Shown here: positions 1 to 14,160 of the stretch, one piece after another | Layout of the letters: each line of letters opens with the position of its first letter | How positions within the stretch are numbered: position 1 is the stretch's first letter | NCBI GenBank assembly: GCA_950295325.1 | Contig: OX485809.1 | Coordinates: forward strand, 10,044,001 to 10,108,000 | Reading direction: 5' to 3' | Origin: Polytrichum commune | Taxonomy: Eukaryota; Streptophyta; Polytrichopsida; Polytrichales; Polytrichaceae | DNA: 64,000 nt | Notes under the pieces: generated by a model | Databases searched by the model: none | Told to the model about the DNA's origin: nothing | What the model saw: the letters and a program-made list of their open reading frames with translations, nothing else | Made by a program: the position numbers and the translations under genes

Positions 1-234
1 TCTGGTTTCTTAATTAGCATGACGTTCACACCCCCTGAGTCACCAATGTTGATGATAAATGCAACAGGATTTTAAAGAACATGAAAGCACACAGGGAGTC
101 AATATCTGTCAATTGAATTCACCAGGAGGGTAGGGATCCACATTGATCCCCAAGGGCTACTATATGGAAATGTAGCTTCTGGAGAAGAAATAAATCGCAT
201 CTGATAAAAAGAGATTTTTGTTTCTGGTTTGCAG
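1..234 (+). other. Intron of the ERECTA-like gene
   Basis: Sequence upstream of the first visible LRR exon. It ends in an acceptor (TTTGCAG at 228-234), so it is intronic. No further LRR exon or signal peptide is recognisable in it. Confidence 0.6.
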
Positions 235-3200
235 GAACCTCTCACTTTTGGCACTTGCAGGGGAGATTTCACCATCAATCGGCAACTTACACAGCCTTCA
301 AAACCTGTAACAAACCAAACCCATGAAGAGTCCCGCGACCATTACAGTGTGCATAGACTTCTGTATTGTTGCAACTGAGCTGAATTCTGACTGTGTCATG
401 TTTTTTCAAAGTTCAATTTACGGTTTTACGACGATGGCCCTTGTGAAGTGGCCTTACAGTCATGGACTTGGTGCTTCCTATTCAGGGACTTGAGCGACAA
501 CAATATTTCTGGGCCTATACCGACGGAGATCAGCAACTGCATAAGCTTGGTCTATTTGTAAGTCTGCATATAATCTCTCCTCTACCATAGAAAGCAAACC
601 CTTCTAAAATTGCCGCGTCTGCAATATGTTCAAAATTAAAAAGCTCCTCACACATATGTTATGGTTTTAATTGGCAGAGATTTGTCATGGAATAGCTTGA
701 CGGGTGAAATTCCACTTGTCCTGTCGGAGCTCCAACTGCTGGAGGAACTGTGAGTGTCTGGACTTGCACCATGTCTCTGTTTCCTGTTAGCCTCCTGCTA
801 TTGGGAGATAAAGGCTATGGGAACTATGTCAACCTGCAGGATAGTGGTGATGGTCCTATTATATTTTGTAGCTGACTGTCGCACCTTTAGGACAGTATCA
901 TATTTGTGATACACTTACATATGGTCTAGGCCTTATAATACCAGTTAGAAATGTGCTGGTCCATTGTGTTCTGCTTTTGGTGTTCACTACATCTTCTATG
1001 ATTATTCCATTTGACAAAAGTAGCACTGGATCTGTTTCATGTGTTCTTAAGGGTGAATTCTCCGTGGATTTGGCTGGTTGTGTGGTCATGTTTGCAGGAG
1101 ATTGAGATTCAACCGGCTCACAGGACCAATACCGTCCACATTTTCGAGCCTCACAAATTTGAGACATCTGTACGCTCCCTGTACCTAATCTTAGATCTGG
1201 ACAAGTTAGTCAAAGTCCTATTCTCATTCCTTGATGGAAAAGTCAATTATTATGTCGTCGTCTGACGAACCATGTGGTTGTGTGCATAGGGATTTGCAAT
1301 ACAATGAGCTTTCAGGGTCCATACCATCCTTGATGTACTGGAGCGAGTCGCTTCAGTATCTGTGAGTTCGGAACCCTCTTCACCTTATTATCTACAGGCT
1401 TCACTCTAGCTAAGTATGCAAGTCCTTAGATTCATTTAGTAGCATCCAATTAAGGCCCCATACGAATTGCTTTCTACCTAAACTAATGTAGCAGAACTTA
1501 GATTGTATTGAACTTTCAGTATGTTGACCTCAATGCCATAAAAGGTAATCTTTGAAAGTACTGATTGCTGGCTGATGGAAACATTTAGTTTTCTAATGGA
1601 AATCTTGCTTGATAATTTGATGTTGAGCAGCATGTTAAAGGGGAACTACCTCACAGGAAGTCTGTCGTCCGACATGTGCCAGCTCAACCAGCTGGCCTAT
1701 TTGTAAGCTCCCCTTCGTGTCTCAATGCCTGTGGTTCCCGTGTTCAAGATACATGAAAAGTAATAATGTATTACAAAGTGTCATTTTTTTTATCAGATCA
1801 ATTTCTTACTTCATATTCAAATTTCTCAACGTTGAATTGTGAACCTTTGTGAAGCACCGACACATCGAATCATCACATTTTGTGAAATTAAATGACAAAC
1901 ATTTTTGCTAAATTGAAGATCAGTTTTTGAGCGGTGTACTGTGGTTTATTTCTACAGTAATGTGCGCAACAACAACTTGACAGGACCAATACCAGATGGA
2001 ATTGGAAATTGCACTTCCTTTCAAATTCTGTAAGTATCTTACTTCGAGAATATAACCATCAATTTCAAACCAGGTTCGAACAAATTTCAGGTTTACGAAG
2101 GATTTACTATCGCATCACATTCAAAATTGTTCAATGATTACTTTCTCATCTTTCTCAGTAGTCTTAGAATTTTACCTGACAAAATTGTAACCATTGAACT
2201 ATTCTGACCTTCAGGGACTTGAGCTACAATGACTTAACTGGAGAGATACCATACAACATTGGATATCTCCAAGTGAGCACTTTGTAAGTACATCAGATTA
2301 CTTTGTGACCAGACCATTAGGTTTTTTGGAAGTCAAACTTACCTTCACTTATTGAGCCATCCGTCACAATCATATCCATCTGCTATGAACTCTGCAGACC
2401 ATCCCAACGAAGTTCCTCACACTTCGACTTGCCACTTATGTTCCTCACTTATAGGATTGCCCTTTTATTCCCTTTATCGCAAAATCAGATAAAACTGGCT
2501 TGCCTGAAAAAGGAACTGAATATATTTTTTGGTTGTACTGCAGGTCATTGGAGGGCAACAGGTTCAGTGGTCGAATTCCAGATGTGCTGGGGCTCATGCA
2601 AGCACTTGTGATATTGTGCGTAAATTCAAAGATGGTTATTACGTTCCTACTGTCCCATCCAGCAGCAGAACGTGTTTCAGAAAACTTCTCACAATTGATT
2701 TATCTAATTTGTGACTTGGGTCCATGTTTTGCAGAGATCTGAGCGGAAATCGTCTCGAAGGTCCAATCCCCCCAATACTTGGAAATCTGACTTCCGTAAC
2801 TAAATTGTGAGTTCATACTGTTATGGCTGTTATTGTGGATATGTCAGATGAAGGGCATGAGTGAGGTAGCCATTTTGGTATGGACATAGCCATAAAGAGA
2901 AAGCAAATGGGACCAATTATGTGAGTTCTTTAAAAATGGTCTAGTGGGCTGGTTGAATGATGCCAAGCTCATTTTACATGCAATCACAGAAGGAGGTCCG
3001 GAAACTTAGAATGATATTTATGTATTGAACTCGTCTAATGCTTGTTGCTTTATGGAAAGTTGAAATGCACTTGGAATAACTTGCAGTCGTCTAATTTCTT
3101 ATACAGGTATCTGTACAACAATCGGTTGACAGGGCCAATACCACCCGAGCTTGGTAACATGAGTCGATTGAACTACTTGTAAGGGTTTCCCCTGCCTAAT

Positions 3201-6200
3201 GACCATAACTTGCTGTAGTCTGATGAATGCAAGGACACGTGTGCCCAAATGTGTATGGCTTATTTATTTAAGCATTCTAGTTTTATATAGGCACCTTTTC
3301 TCTACTGATGGAGGCTCAAGTATTTTGTTTGGTATCCCCATATTGTGATTTTGTGCACATGGTAATCTGGTAATATCCTCGCCTTGAATCATTACACGCG
3401 TATAATAAGTATTGAATCATTATGCTCATGTTCGTCACATTGTGCTCCTTCAGAGAACTGAACAGCAACAATCTAACTGGCGAAATACCTTCTGAGCTAG
3501 GGTGTCTCACGGACCTTTTTGAGCTGTAAGTATTTCAACGATTTGATTACTGTGGTGGACGATTTTAACCTCTTGTATTTGAAATATTTGAGTGGCATCA
3601 CGGGATCGGACTGACATTTTATTACTGAGTATCAAATTATAGGATGTGTAAACTGATGGATCTTCTTTTGGGCGGTACAGAAAGTTATCCGAGAACCAAC
3701 TGACGGGCTCCATACCCGAGAATATCAGCTCCCTTGCAGCCCTGAACCTCTTGTAAGGATATAAGCCCCTTGTTGTGCTTGTTGAATTTGTATTCTATGT
3801 TTTTGCTGAGGACTTTCAACCTGGATTCACATCCACATGCCATAGCATTTGAAGTGACTTCTTTATAATTTTCCTGTTTCCCAGGGACTTGCATGGAAAC
3901 AAGCTGAATGGCAGCATCCTGCCAGACCTTGAGAAGCTGACAAACATGACCAGCTTGTAAGTAGAGGGCTTGCCATCAAACCTTTGGTATTGTACATTTA
4001 TTGTTATAGTAATGACCTATTGCCATAATATCCACACTAGTCCAGTAGCCACTCCGTCTGAGTAAGCGCGGATACGTAGTATCTGTTCTGGACAGAATGA
4101 TGCTCGCTCATTCACTAATGACAAAGGAATTTGGATGTAGGAACCTGTCATCAAACTACTTCTCCGGGGCCATTCCAAAGGAGATTGGAATGATCTTCAA
4201 TCTTGATAAGCTGTGAGTGTCTTTCATCTTCCCTCTCTGCCCCTATAAATAGGCCAATGAACTCACCAGGTGTCATCTTGTCATCCTATGGCAATTCATC
4301 CACCATGACCTCCTTCAGAAATGATATTGTAGTATTCCAGTCATTGATTACATCATCAGGCGTACTATCAATGAAGGAGGACTCACTTCACTCTGAATGT
4401 AAAGTAAACCTTGTTTGCAGCTATTTCACTGTGCTTCTGCTTTGACCCATGTCACTCGATTGTTGTTATCCAAATTTCAGTTTTGACTCTATGAATCAGG
4501 GTAGGTGAATAGGGTTAGCATGTTCTGTGAACCTCTACATATCAGTGTCTATGACAATAAAGTGAGTGATGAAGCATTTACTTGTTGCATTGAACGTGGT
4601 TTGCTAAAAAACTGAGATCGTTGTCCTGTGCAGAGATTTGTCCTACAACAACTTGACTGGCCCTATTCCGCACTCCATCGGCAGCCTTGAGCACCTGCTG
4701 ACTCTGTAAGCTATGAATTCCCATGCATTCTGCACCAGAAAAAAAGAAATATTAGTGACTTCTGTCGACGCTTGTGAGCGCCCCACAAATATGGATGTGG
4801 AATCTACCACGTTCTTTACATTGCCTTGTAAACCGACAGAAATTACCAGGGAAGATGGGGTTTTGATATGGCTATTGATATTCGATATTGCTTATTAACC
4901 CTGAATGTTCAATTCTTTTCCAGAGACCTTCATGGAAACAAGTTGATTGGCCCAATTCCCATGCAAATTGGAAACTTATCTAGCCTCAACTTTGTGTAAG
5001 TTGCCATCAGCTCTTCTTTTTCCTGACTCAGGAATAACATGCCATCATAGTGAAGAGAAGACGATGACAAGAAGTGGTTGCAAGTACACTAGGAGCTAGT
5101 AGGAGAGACATAGGTTTTTATATTTTGAATATCATTCATTAGTGCCTCTGGTTCTAAAATTGGAAGTTGGGTTATTACCAGGGATCTGTCGCACAACACA
5201 ATTGGAGGAGGGATACCTCCTGAGCTTGGCCAGCTCGTAGAACTGAACTCTTTGTAAGCCTTTTTCCATTTGGATGGACCCTCTGGCTTAAAATTTCAGT
5301 TTTAGTAGTTAGCCACAATTAAAAGTTGTATCTAACCAGTGCTAGTCACCTCAAATCATGTATTTGTTTATATACCTGCTGTTTAATGGTGGGCGCAAAT
5401 TCAACAACTCTCAACAAGGTGCTTATGACGATCATAGATGTTTGAAACAATCTGGCTAATCTGACTCAAATGTTTCATAATCTTACAGTATCTTTTGGTT
5501 TCATTATCAGGAATTTGGCTTACAACAACCTCACAGGCTCAATACCGGAGCAACTGGTTGAGTGCTTCAGCCTGAAGACCCTGTAAGTCGACACATAATT
5601 GATAGACTCTAGAGTACCTGTTTTTCCTGTAGCCTCTTCTGAGAAATCCACAATATATAGCTTGTGAGGTATACATTATTGGATTCTAATGAACACAGGA
5701 AGCAATTTCAAGTGTCAAGGACCGTAAAGAGCTCATTGAACTGCGTACAGACTATTCTGCTGTCGGTGAGATGTACACACATGAGCGATGTTTGCTCATA
5801 CTATCTGGCTTTTGGTTTCTGATGGTTTGCAATGTAATCAACTTCAGGAATCTGTCATATAACAGCTTATCAGGTGCAGTGCCTGTAGCACAAAACTTCA
5901 CAAGGTTCCCACCTAGCAGGTATATTCACCAATTGCAACTTATACAGTTTCAGCCTTTGAATTCCTTGTGCAGACTGAAAACTAGAAGCTTTTTGTATTT
6001 CCCTCGATAAGCTGAATATTATCAAGAAACGATGATGAACCTGTCACTCAATGCAAATTATGTTTCTGGCAGCTACTATGGAAACCCGCAGCTGTGCACG
6101 ATCACTAACAGCTTGTGTGGAGCGAACTCGAAGCCATCCGATGGAGCCTCCAGGGCAAATGGTTTGCACAAAATTACCACCTTCAGCCCAGTCTCAATAC

Positions 6201-8074
6201 TTTCTGTGGGAGAATACATGTGCACCTTTGCTTGGATTGATGAGACTTTTAGTTCCTGAGGATATGAATTGGGTGTGCATACCAGGCCAATTGGGAGCGA
6301 CTGCCACCTGGGGAATCGCCATCTCTGCAATTTGCTTACTAGCACTTCTTGTCTTTGGAGCTATGCGCTTCATGAAGCCTCGCCGTCTTTTGAAGACCTC
6401 CAAAACAGCTCAAGGTATGGTGTGGCACAAGGAATTGAGAAAGAAGATGGAAAGTAATGAAGCGACTTAATGTCATGGTATGGGAGACAGTACATGCTAT
6501 GGGATGAACATAGAACATGGAAGTTTGAGAATATATACTATGTAAACCTAAAACTAAAACATACCGAAGTTCTCGACATTGGTGCATTCAATGAGTTTGC
6601 AACCGAAACAGGCGTTGGCTAACTTTAAATGGGCGTACTTTGGTGTTGAGCAGGTCCACCGAGTGTGGTGGCATTTCACTTGGGAATGGCACCGCAGTCA
6701 TTCGACGAGATGATGCGGTTGACAGAGAATTTGAGTGAGAGGTTCGTGGTGGGTCGGGGTGGCTCAAGCACAGTATACAAATGCACCCTCAAGAATGGCC
6801 ACTCCGTTGCCATCAAGAAGCTGTTCAACTACTACCCGCAGAACATCCATGAGTTTGAGACAGAGTTAAAGACACTTGGCAACATCAAGCACCGGAATGT
6901 TGTGAGTTTGCGCGGATACTCTATGTCGTCGGCTGGCAACTTCCTCTTCTACGATTTCATGGAAGCCGGAAGCTTGTACGACCATCTGCATGGTAACAAT
7001 CTTCCCACTTCAAATCTTCCCAGTGTTTAAATTTATCTAGATGCCCTTTGTGATATCCATTGAAGAGCACTATCACAATTTCAGTAGGATCAATATGCTA
7101 AAAATTGAATTGTTCATCATGTGATTGAAGGTCCTGGGAAACGAACAAAGCTGGATTGGAATACTCGGCTGAAGATAGCTGTAGGCGCAGCACAAGGACT
7201 TGCGTACCTCCACCAAGATTGCAAGCCCCAAGTGGTCCACCGTGATGTGAAGTCCTGTAATATCTTGTTAAATGCAAACATGGAGGCACATCTCTGCGAC
7301 TTTGGGCTTGCCAAAAACATCCAACCGTCCAGGACACACACCTCCACTTACGTTTTGGGCACCATCGGTTACATTGACCCTGAGTATGCCCAAACCTCGC
7401 GGCTGAATGACAAGTCAGATGTTTACAGCTTTGGTATTGTGCTTCTTGAGCTAATCATGGGCAAGAAAGCCGTCGACGATGAAGTCAATTTGCTTGACTG
7501 GGTACGTACAAACTCCACCACACCAGAGGCCAATCAGACTTTTCTCGTCGCATGTTGCTGACGATTGCCGTTATAGTTTCATCGGTGCTATGGAAGCAGA
7601 GGTTGTCTCATTGTCTCTCACAATGTCACAGAACAATCAGTGCTATGGAGTTAGACTTAGAGGTTGTCTCACAACGTCTCCCAATGTCTCACATTCTCCA
7701 TGTGCTTCTCCGTGCAGGTGAGGTCCAAGATTGATAGCCAGAATCTGATGGACTTTGTGGACCCGCAAGTACGTGCGACATGCACGGTTGTGGACCACCT
7801 CGAGAAGGCGCTGAAGTTGGCGTTGCTGTGCGCCAAGCAAAATCCCACGCTAAGACCCAGCATGTATGATGTGTCACAAGTGCTGGACTCTCTTCTTCCC
7901 GTGGCCCCACCGCCCTACAAGCCCCCACCGAGCTTACCCTCCCCTGGCCACAAGCACCGCCGATACATCGACACATACAGCGCCAAGCACGCAGAGGACA
8001 TCAATGCAAGTAGCAGTACCTCGGGCGGCGACTTGCTGGACCAATTCGAGGACGTCATCTCCCGAAATGTTTGA
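235..8074 (+). CDS. ER: ERECTA-family LRR receptor-like Ser/Thr kinase, 5' partial
   Basis: Plasma-membrane receptor kinase of the ERECTA family, which perceives EPF/EPFL-type peptides in growth and stomatal patterning in model plants. 25 exons are visible: 235-306, 486-557, 678-749, 1098-1169, 1290-1361, 1631-1702, 1958-2029, 2215-2283, 2544-2615, 2735-2806, 3107-3178, 3454-3525, 3681-3752, 3885-3956, 4141-4212, 4634-4705, 4924-4995, 5182-5253, 5511-5582, 5848-5919, 6073-6161, 6286-6414, 6654-6992, 7131-7501, 7718-8074. They give 906 codons plus TGA in one frame. The first 20 are LRR modules of 72 bp (one of 69), for example [17 protein letters not shown] transmembrane segment ([15 protein letters not shown]) lies in exon 6286-6414. 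The kinase has a GRGGSS loop near 6750, VAIKK near 6810, HRDVK near 7240 and DFG near 7300, so it should be active. The tail ends FEDVISRNV, as in ERECTA proteins. Signal peptide and LRR cap lie upstream of the window. The donor at 6162 (GTTTGC) is weak but keeps the frame. Confidence 0.93.
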
Positions 8075-9476
8075 TCCATCCGCCTCAATCACCTTGCTGC
8101 CATCTCCTTCTCCCTCCCCAACCAACCATGTACCAAGATGAAAATTGCGATGTGGCACCGGATCAGCAGACTTGCACTTGAGCAGCAGCATCTGCGATAT
8201 AAGTTTTGCTGTCAAGTGGCACCTGCTCGATCGGACATCATCCTGCAGGAAACGGACTCCGGCGTAGTGTAGATATTGTGATGAGAGAGAATAGCCCATG
8301 CCCCCCCCCCCGATCCATTCCCCTTTTTCTCCTTTTCCCTTTTGTAGCCATCCACCTACCTGTCCAACTAAACTAAATTTCCTGCGTCATTCATCACCGG
8401 ACCTTGCATTCAGAAGCTCCCCCTCAGAAGACCGCTGCTTTGACGTTGTAGATATACCTATGTACCACCGATGTCGCGTGTGAAGTTTCATGCACTGAAA
8501 CATTCAAACTTCACTGCAAATGTAACATTTGATCACAATCTATTTGAGTGCCCCTGTTCTGCACACATTCACCATGACCATCCAAGCAAGCAAGTGGGGT
8601 CATTAAATGTTAGTCCTCTTATCTTTCATCAGTAGAGAATTGATAGATATGTCACACACAAACAGACTGAAATTCTGCCGAGCAAATAGTGTGATCAATA
8701 GCAGTCTCTGCAGATTGTGCTGTTGCATCTAGTCTGAATTTGAGCTCTCATACCAAGAGTTATTCCAGGCTGTGCAAAAGAAATCATAGACCTGGTGGCA
8801 TTTCACGGCAGTCTGCCACACGGAGGTCATTGATTCAAGAATTATAGGTTGAAAGTTTCATTCAAGAGACAGCACACGAGGTCACAGTGCCGACAAGACG
8901 TGAATGCAAAAATTTCCAGAAATACGAAAACGAGCACAAAACCAGATCAGCTATTAGAAGAAACGGAGGCTTACACCCAGAACCCGAAATTGAGAGCCAC
9001 AAGGCTAGAGAGCTCAATGCAAGCTTACAAAAAATGAGTGGGGTAGTGGTGGAAAACTAGGGCCAGAGATTTTACTGGAAACTCGTAAAAGGAACGAGGA
9101 GTGATTTTCAACATTTAGAACGTAGTGCTCCCAACAAATTTACCTTTCCTATCTGAAGAAGGCAGCTCATACCAGACTATACCTGATTACAACCTCCACC
9201 AATTTCATATGGACTCACTAACTTGGACAGGCTTCCGACAGGCCACGACTAACTGACTCGATGGCAGTATCCTTACTAATTTCTTTAGCATCTAAAGGAA
9301 GACCCTGTCCCTGCAGAAGAGATGTACCCAACCTACATCATATTGATACACATGTACAGAGCCAGCTGGCATGTTAAGTAGCATTTTGCCTACTTGGACA
9401 GCCAGCAGACTAACCAGTTCCGTCACTTCATTCAGTCACTTGTAATCTAGTCATCAGAAGTACTCATTAAAGGCCA
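8075..9476. other. Convergent intergenic region with two 3' UTRs
   Basis: Lies between the ERECTA-like stop and the NCH1-like stop, so both 3' UTRs and terminators must be here. A run of C is at 8301-8310. An inverted repeat (GTGAAGTTT ... AAACTTCAC, about 8479-8515) could form a short stem. No coding potential seen. Confidence 0.5.
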
Positions 9477-12400
9477 CTATGATATAGAATGTCGTCGCCG
9501 TCGCCCAAAAGCACCTCCTCGCGCTTGGGATTCCGGTGTGTTCACAGGCTTTGAAGCGTTCGAGCTCAAGTCTCTTGAATCCCTGCGGGCAAAAGGATTC
9601 AATCTGCTAAGTTTCTTGGAGACTGATGACATCACTTTGGGATTCTTTGGTGGTTTGTCCAGTACGTCTTGTTTCATAATCGCGTGATCCTTTTCCAAGT
9701 CAGTCAACCTCATTCGCATCCGTGCCAGTTCAAGCTTCAGCTCACGATTTTCTCTCCGTACAGATGAATAATTTTCTTTTGGTGAGTGAGAGGCACTCAT
9801 ATTACCGCTGCCTATCTTATGAGAGTAAGGGCCAGCCTCTGATTGATCTGCAAAAGCTCCTGCTGCTAGTGCATTCCGCATTCGCAGCTGTTCAAAGTAG
9901 AGAACTTGGACAACCACTTGCACCGGTAGTCTTTCGTTTTGAGCTGCATGAGTGCATGCCTCCTGTGAAAGCTTCTGGCAGTCCATTAACTTGCATAGTT
10001 TCTTTCGATCTATCTCCATCAGTGCTGGATGTGCCTGAAAAAGAACACTCACATGATGAACATTGGAAAAATGGTAGGGAAGGATACATTATTTGTATAC
10101 TCAAATTCCATAAGTAATGAGAAACTACTTACATGACAAGAGAGGACAAGACCTCTTCATTACACTTATGCTGTGCCCCTACTACGCTTTCCAGATTTCC
10201 CTTTACAAACAAGTCTGCCCTGTTGATCCTAGTCTCACAATTGAGTGTTTGTGTAATTTGAGCATCTGTGCATTTGGGTGAAGACCAAAAGTAATTGGAA
10301 ATGGTTGAGTGGACGAGGGTATTGTGGAGCCGTTTTGCGACATAGGGGTGTTGGGAATGGTTGTCGTAAGTTGTCGGGTGTATTTGGGATGGATACCAAG
10401 TTGAGAAGAAAGGATGTAAAATGTGGCTCGTGGCTGTGCTGAAGATTCCATCAAAGAGACTGGAAATAAACTTCCTAAATGGAGTTCCCCTCACTACTTC
10501 CAGAACTCACATAGCTTTGCCTTCCTTCACCACCCCCAGATTTAACACATTGAAGGATGTGAGTGACTGAACCAATAAAAAGGAACAGATTATAATTAGA
10601 CTTAGAATGGCCTTCGAGAGAATGGATGTCTTACCTTGAGGTAGATGTCAATTGCTCTATATAATCCATCGTCCACCACTCTTGCATAATCAGGTAAGAT
10701 TTCAGCAAGTGCAATGAACTTGGTAAGCTTGAGATTTGCATCAGGTGCAATTTCTGCTAGGTAGCTATCAATAAGCTTTGCAACCTTCATCATTGCACTC
10801 TGAGAAGGGGAGTTACCACCGTCAGATTCATACGTAGGGTGGGCCACCTGTTGCACAGTAATGGTATATCAGTGAACTTGAAGCAAGAACAAATAATGAT
10901 AAGATGAGGTCACGTGGCTTTCATCGAGTGAGAAGGTCAGTGAAGCATGAGAAAGACTACACAAGCTAAAAGCTTCGACCTGTGGCAGATACACATGACA
11001 TAATTCCTCTTCCATTTACATTCTAGATACTGAGGTGGACTCGATGCTGCTGTGCTTGACAATTTTGTCACTACATTTGTACATGATTCACACACTCTTT
11101 CACCTACGCAGCTCAAACCAGGAGATACAGTCTCGCCACATGGAGCCAAAATAATCTACTTGATAGACGTTTAGACAAACAGTGGGGGATACAGCTCTGG
11201 CAACTCCTGTACCTGGTGATCATCAGTTTCATCTTGTTGCAAAAAGTTGATTACAATTCGCTGAACGATGTCGACATCAAACAAGGTGTCTCCCGTGTAA
11301 GAAAAGGAAGGGATTAGCAGATCATCCAAGGTTGCCTGATCCAGTTGCATGCCTATTCGCCTTTCAAGATCAAGACGACAAGCTATTGTAGTATCTAAGA
11401 TGATGGCTGTCCGCAACAGACCAAATAAGAAGGTGCAGGATGCAGTATTTTTCTCCGGAGGCAAGAGGCTAACTATAGTTTCCACTAAAATACGTTGCTC
11501 GTGCTCCATTGCTGTAGTAGTGTCATGAACCTGCAAATGTATAGCAGCATGATCAGCATAGGTCTGGTGGATGACAATACCAACCGGTGATGCAAAAAAT
11601 TTGAGTGTATTCTATCCAAAGTGTCTCTCTCTGAATACTGCACTTCAGATCTGCCTGACCACAATACATGCTAAATTGAGTGCTTTGTTCTCAGGAACAA
11701 GAGTGTTGACAGCAGTGTTGACATACCACCACACGTTATGATCAGTCTAAACACGATGCACCAATATAATTTCTAAGATGCTACAGTGAGAGTACCTTCA
11801 TCTTGGGGGGCTTGTCACTTCGTCCATTTTGTTTCCTGTTCAGACCTTTCAATGATTTCTGAGCAAAATGCATGAGAGCGCCTCCTATGCTCTCCACCCT
11901 TACACCCTTTGTCCTCATGGCAGCCAGAACCCTTTGATAAAAGTCAATTCGTAAAACTGCCAGATCTTCAGCCCACCAATCTGTTGTAGGGGCTTTGTTG
12001 TGTGAAGGGGGGTTACTACTGAAGGATATCTTGTAACTATCAGACCGGCCTGAGCCGCCATAGTCCGAACGATTCAGGATTTGCTCCCTGCAATAAAAAT
12101 TCCAGAGAATTGTCTGTCAATATAGATGTCCTCCACAATTGCAGGTTCTTTCAAGATAGCCTGAGGTGGGTAACATGAGCCACAGGTGAGGAGAAGTAAA
12201 TACACCAACGAGGAAGTTAACATGATATTAATGAAGGCGATGTGAAATTGCACAAAAAGGACAGAGTACTTCAATTTGTTGAGCATAACCCTAGAAAGAC
12301 GCAGTGAGCGCAGTAGCACATCAGCGGAGATCAAAAATGTGCAAGATGCAAGGAGCTCCGCACTTTGAACATCAGAATTTTGGGACATCTACCATTCTTA

Positions 12401-14123
12401 AAGAAAACCTTTAAAATCCTCAAAAGGGAAGATGAGAAAGGGAGAAACACAATGCAAAGCAACACTGGAAACATTTGAATTCGCACATGTACATTCACAT
12501 GATTCATACATTGAAGCGCTCAACCAAAAACATTAAGTGTGCTCAGAAAGCAGAACCTCATTATTTACCTGCAAGCTTTTGTCGCAGCGGCCTCTATGCA
12601 CCTACTCACAAGTCCCAAGTCTTCGGCAAGGGGAAGAAGGTTTTCACAATTATGAAGAACAGCAATTGAATCTGCCAGGCTTTGCAGAACAACCTCTGAT
12701 ATATATGCCTCAGTCCGTGCCACAAGATTGTTCTCTCCAAAAGTTTCTGTCATTTCGAGGTATTCAGCAGCACATCGCAAGACAGCTACATTTGAAGTAG
12801 TAATCTCAAAATTGATTCCATAACAAAACTTGGCTGCAAGATCAAAAGCCTCAGCACCACCAGGTACATCTGGAAGCTCCAGTCGATTGGGGGTGTCACT
12901 CTCTGATGAATTTGCAACGAGCTTCCTGATCCGTCCACTCCTCGCTACTAATGGAAACTGGAAGGTAAAGTTCGAGGAAGAATGCATTAGCACCTACAAA
13001 TTCATGATTCTGGGGTTGGCTTTGAAATTTTTCTAGAGAACATTATCCCCCTCAACGCATTTTATTGCTGATTGGTTCACTGACACGCCAATTTACTGTT
13101 AACATTGCTACTAGCATCCAGGTATCTGACTGGAAAGCACTGCTCATAAATCAATTTGAGGAACCTTGCAGTCCTCTTGCAGTCTGCAAATTTTGAAGTC
13201 TCAACATTACTTCAACACTGAACTTGAAGAAACTACGGATCGGTGTTAAGCATTGTCATTTGTCAGCAGAACAAATCTCGCTTAGACTTGATTATTTTTT
13301 GAGATTGTAAAAATCTTGTCCGTTGCAAGTAGAGTAGAACAAACAGCATTACTGGAAAAGCAAGCTCTTACAGATTAGGTGACTTTGACACAGAAAGAAC
13401 TAAATTGCAAGAATAAAGTTCTGTACCCATCTATGACATAAAAAAAGACCTACTCAGTGCCAACAACTTACTTTGTGCAACGAGAAATTCAAACCCCCAG
13501 CTTCAACTACCACGTCACTTGGAACATCCGTTGTCAACACCCTGCACAATGTGAAAACAAAACATTCATACTCAGATTAGTTTCTTTTTCTGCAAATTTG
13601 CCAACTCCTTCCATCCGATAACCCTGGTTGTGTAGACCTACAGAAATGAATGATTTTCGTGGCCAGCCATAGACGCCAGATTTGACGCATTGTCGATCAG
13701 CTCACGCACAGCGGTGCGGTTTAAATCCGTGATCGGCAGTAATGTAGGGTCAGAATTTGCAACTCAAAACTAAGAGGACATCCAGATAGCACACATTTTG
13801 AGCAGCAGTGTTAGGTTGCATAGCTCTGGACTAAATTGGACGACCTGCACATGCAGCCAAAGATTCTGTTTGACCAGGTGGCAAAGCCATGCTCCGACCC
13901 CGCTGTAGTCTCTTGCTTCAACCGAAGAAAATAGTATTAAGTGAAGACAAAACAAAAGAAGCTCAAATACGCACGAAAACTATCGCTTAGAGTTTCCTAT
14001 TCGACATTTCAAATCCTTGAGCTCAACAAGCCAGTTAGAAGCACTTCAAATTCTAGTGCACCAATCGCTAACATTTTCTTTGGACCATGTTCCTCAAGAT
14101 GACACATGGCTACTGCCGAAGGG

Positions 14124-14160
<37 letters not shown>

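Noticed and set aside
7689-8299. Long antisense frames opposite the last ERECTA-like exon
   Set aside because: They are shadows of the kinase C-terminal exon, whose frame matches the family along its whole length.
12074-12388. 104-codon hydrophobic frame inside the NCH1-like gene
   Set aside because: It lies in the intron between coding exons 3 and 4 and has no homologue I recognise.
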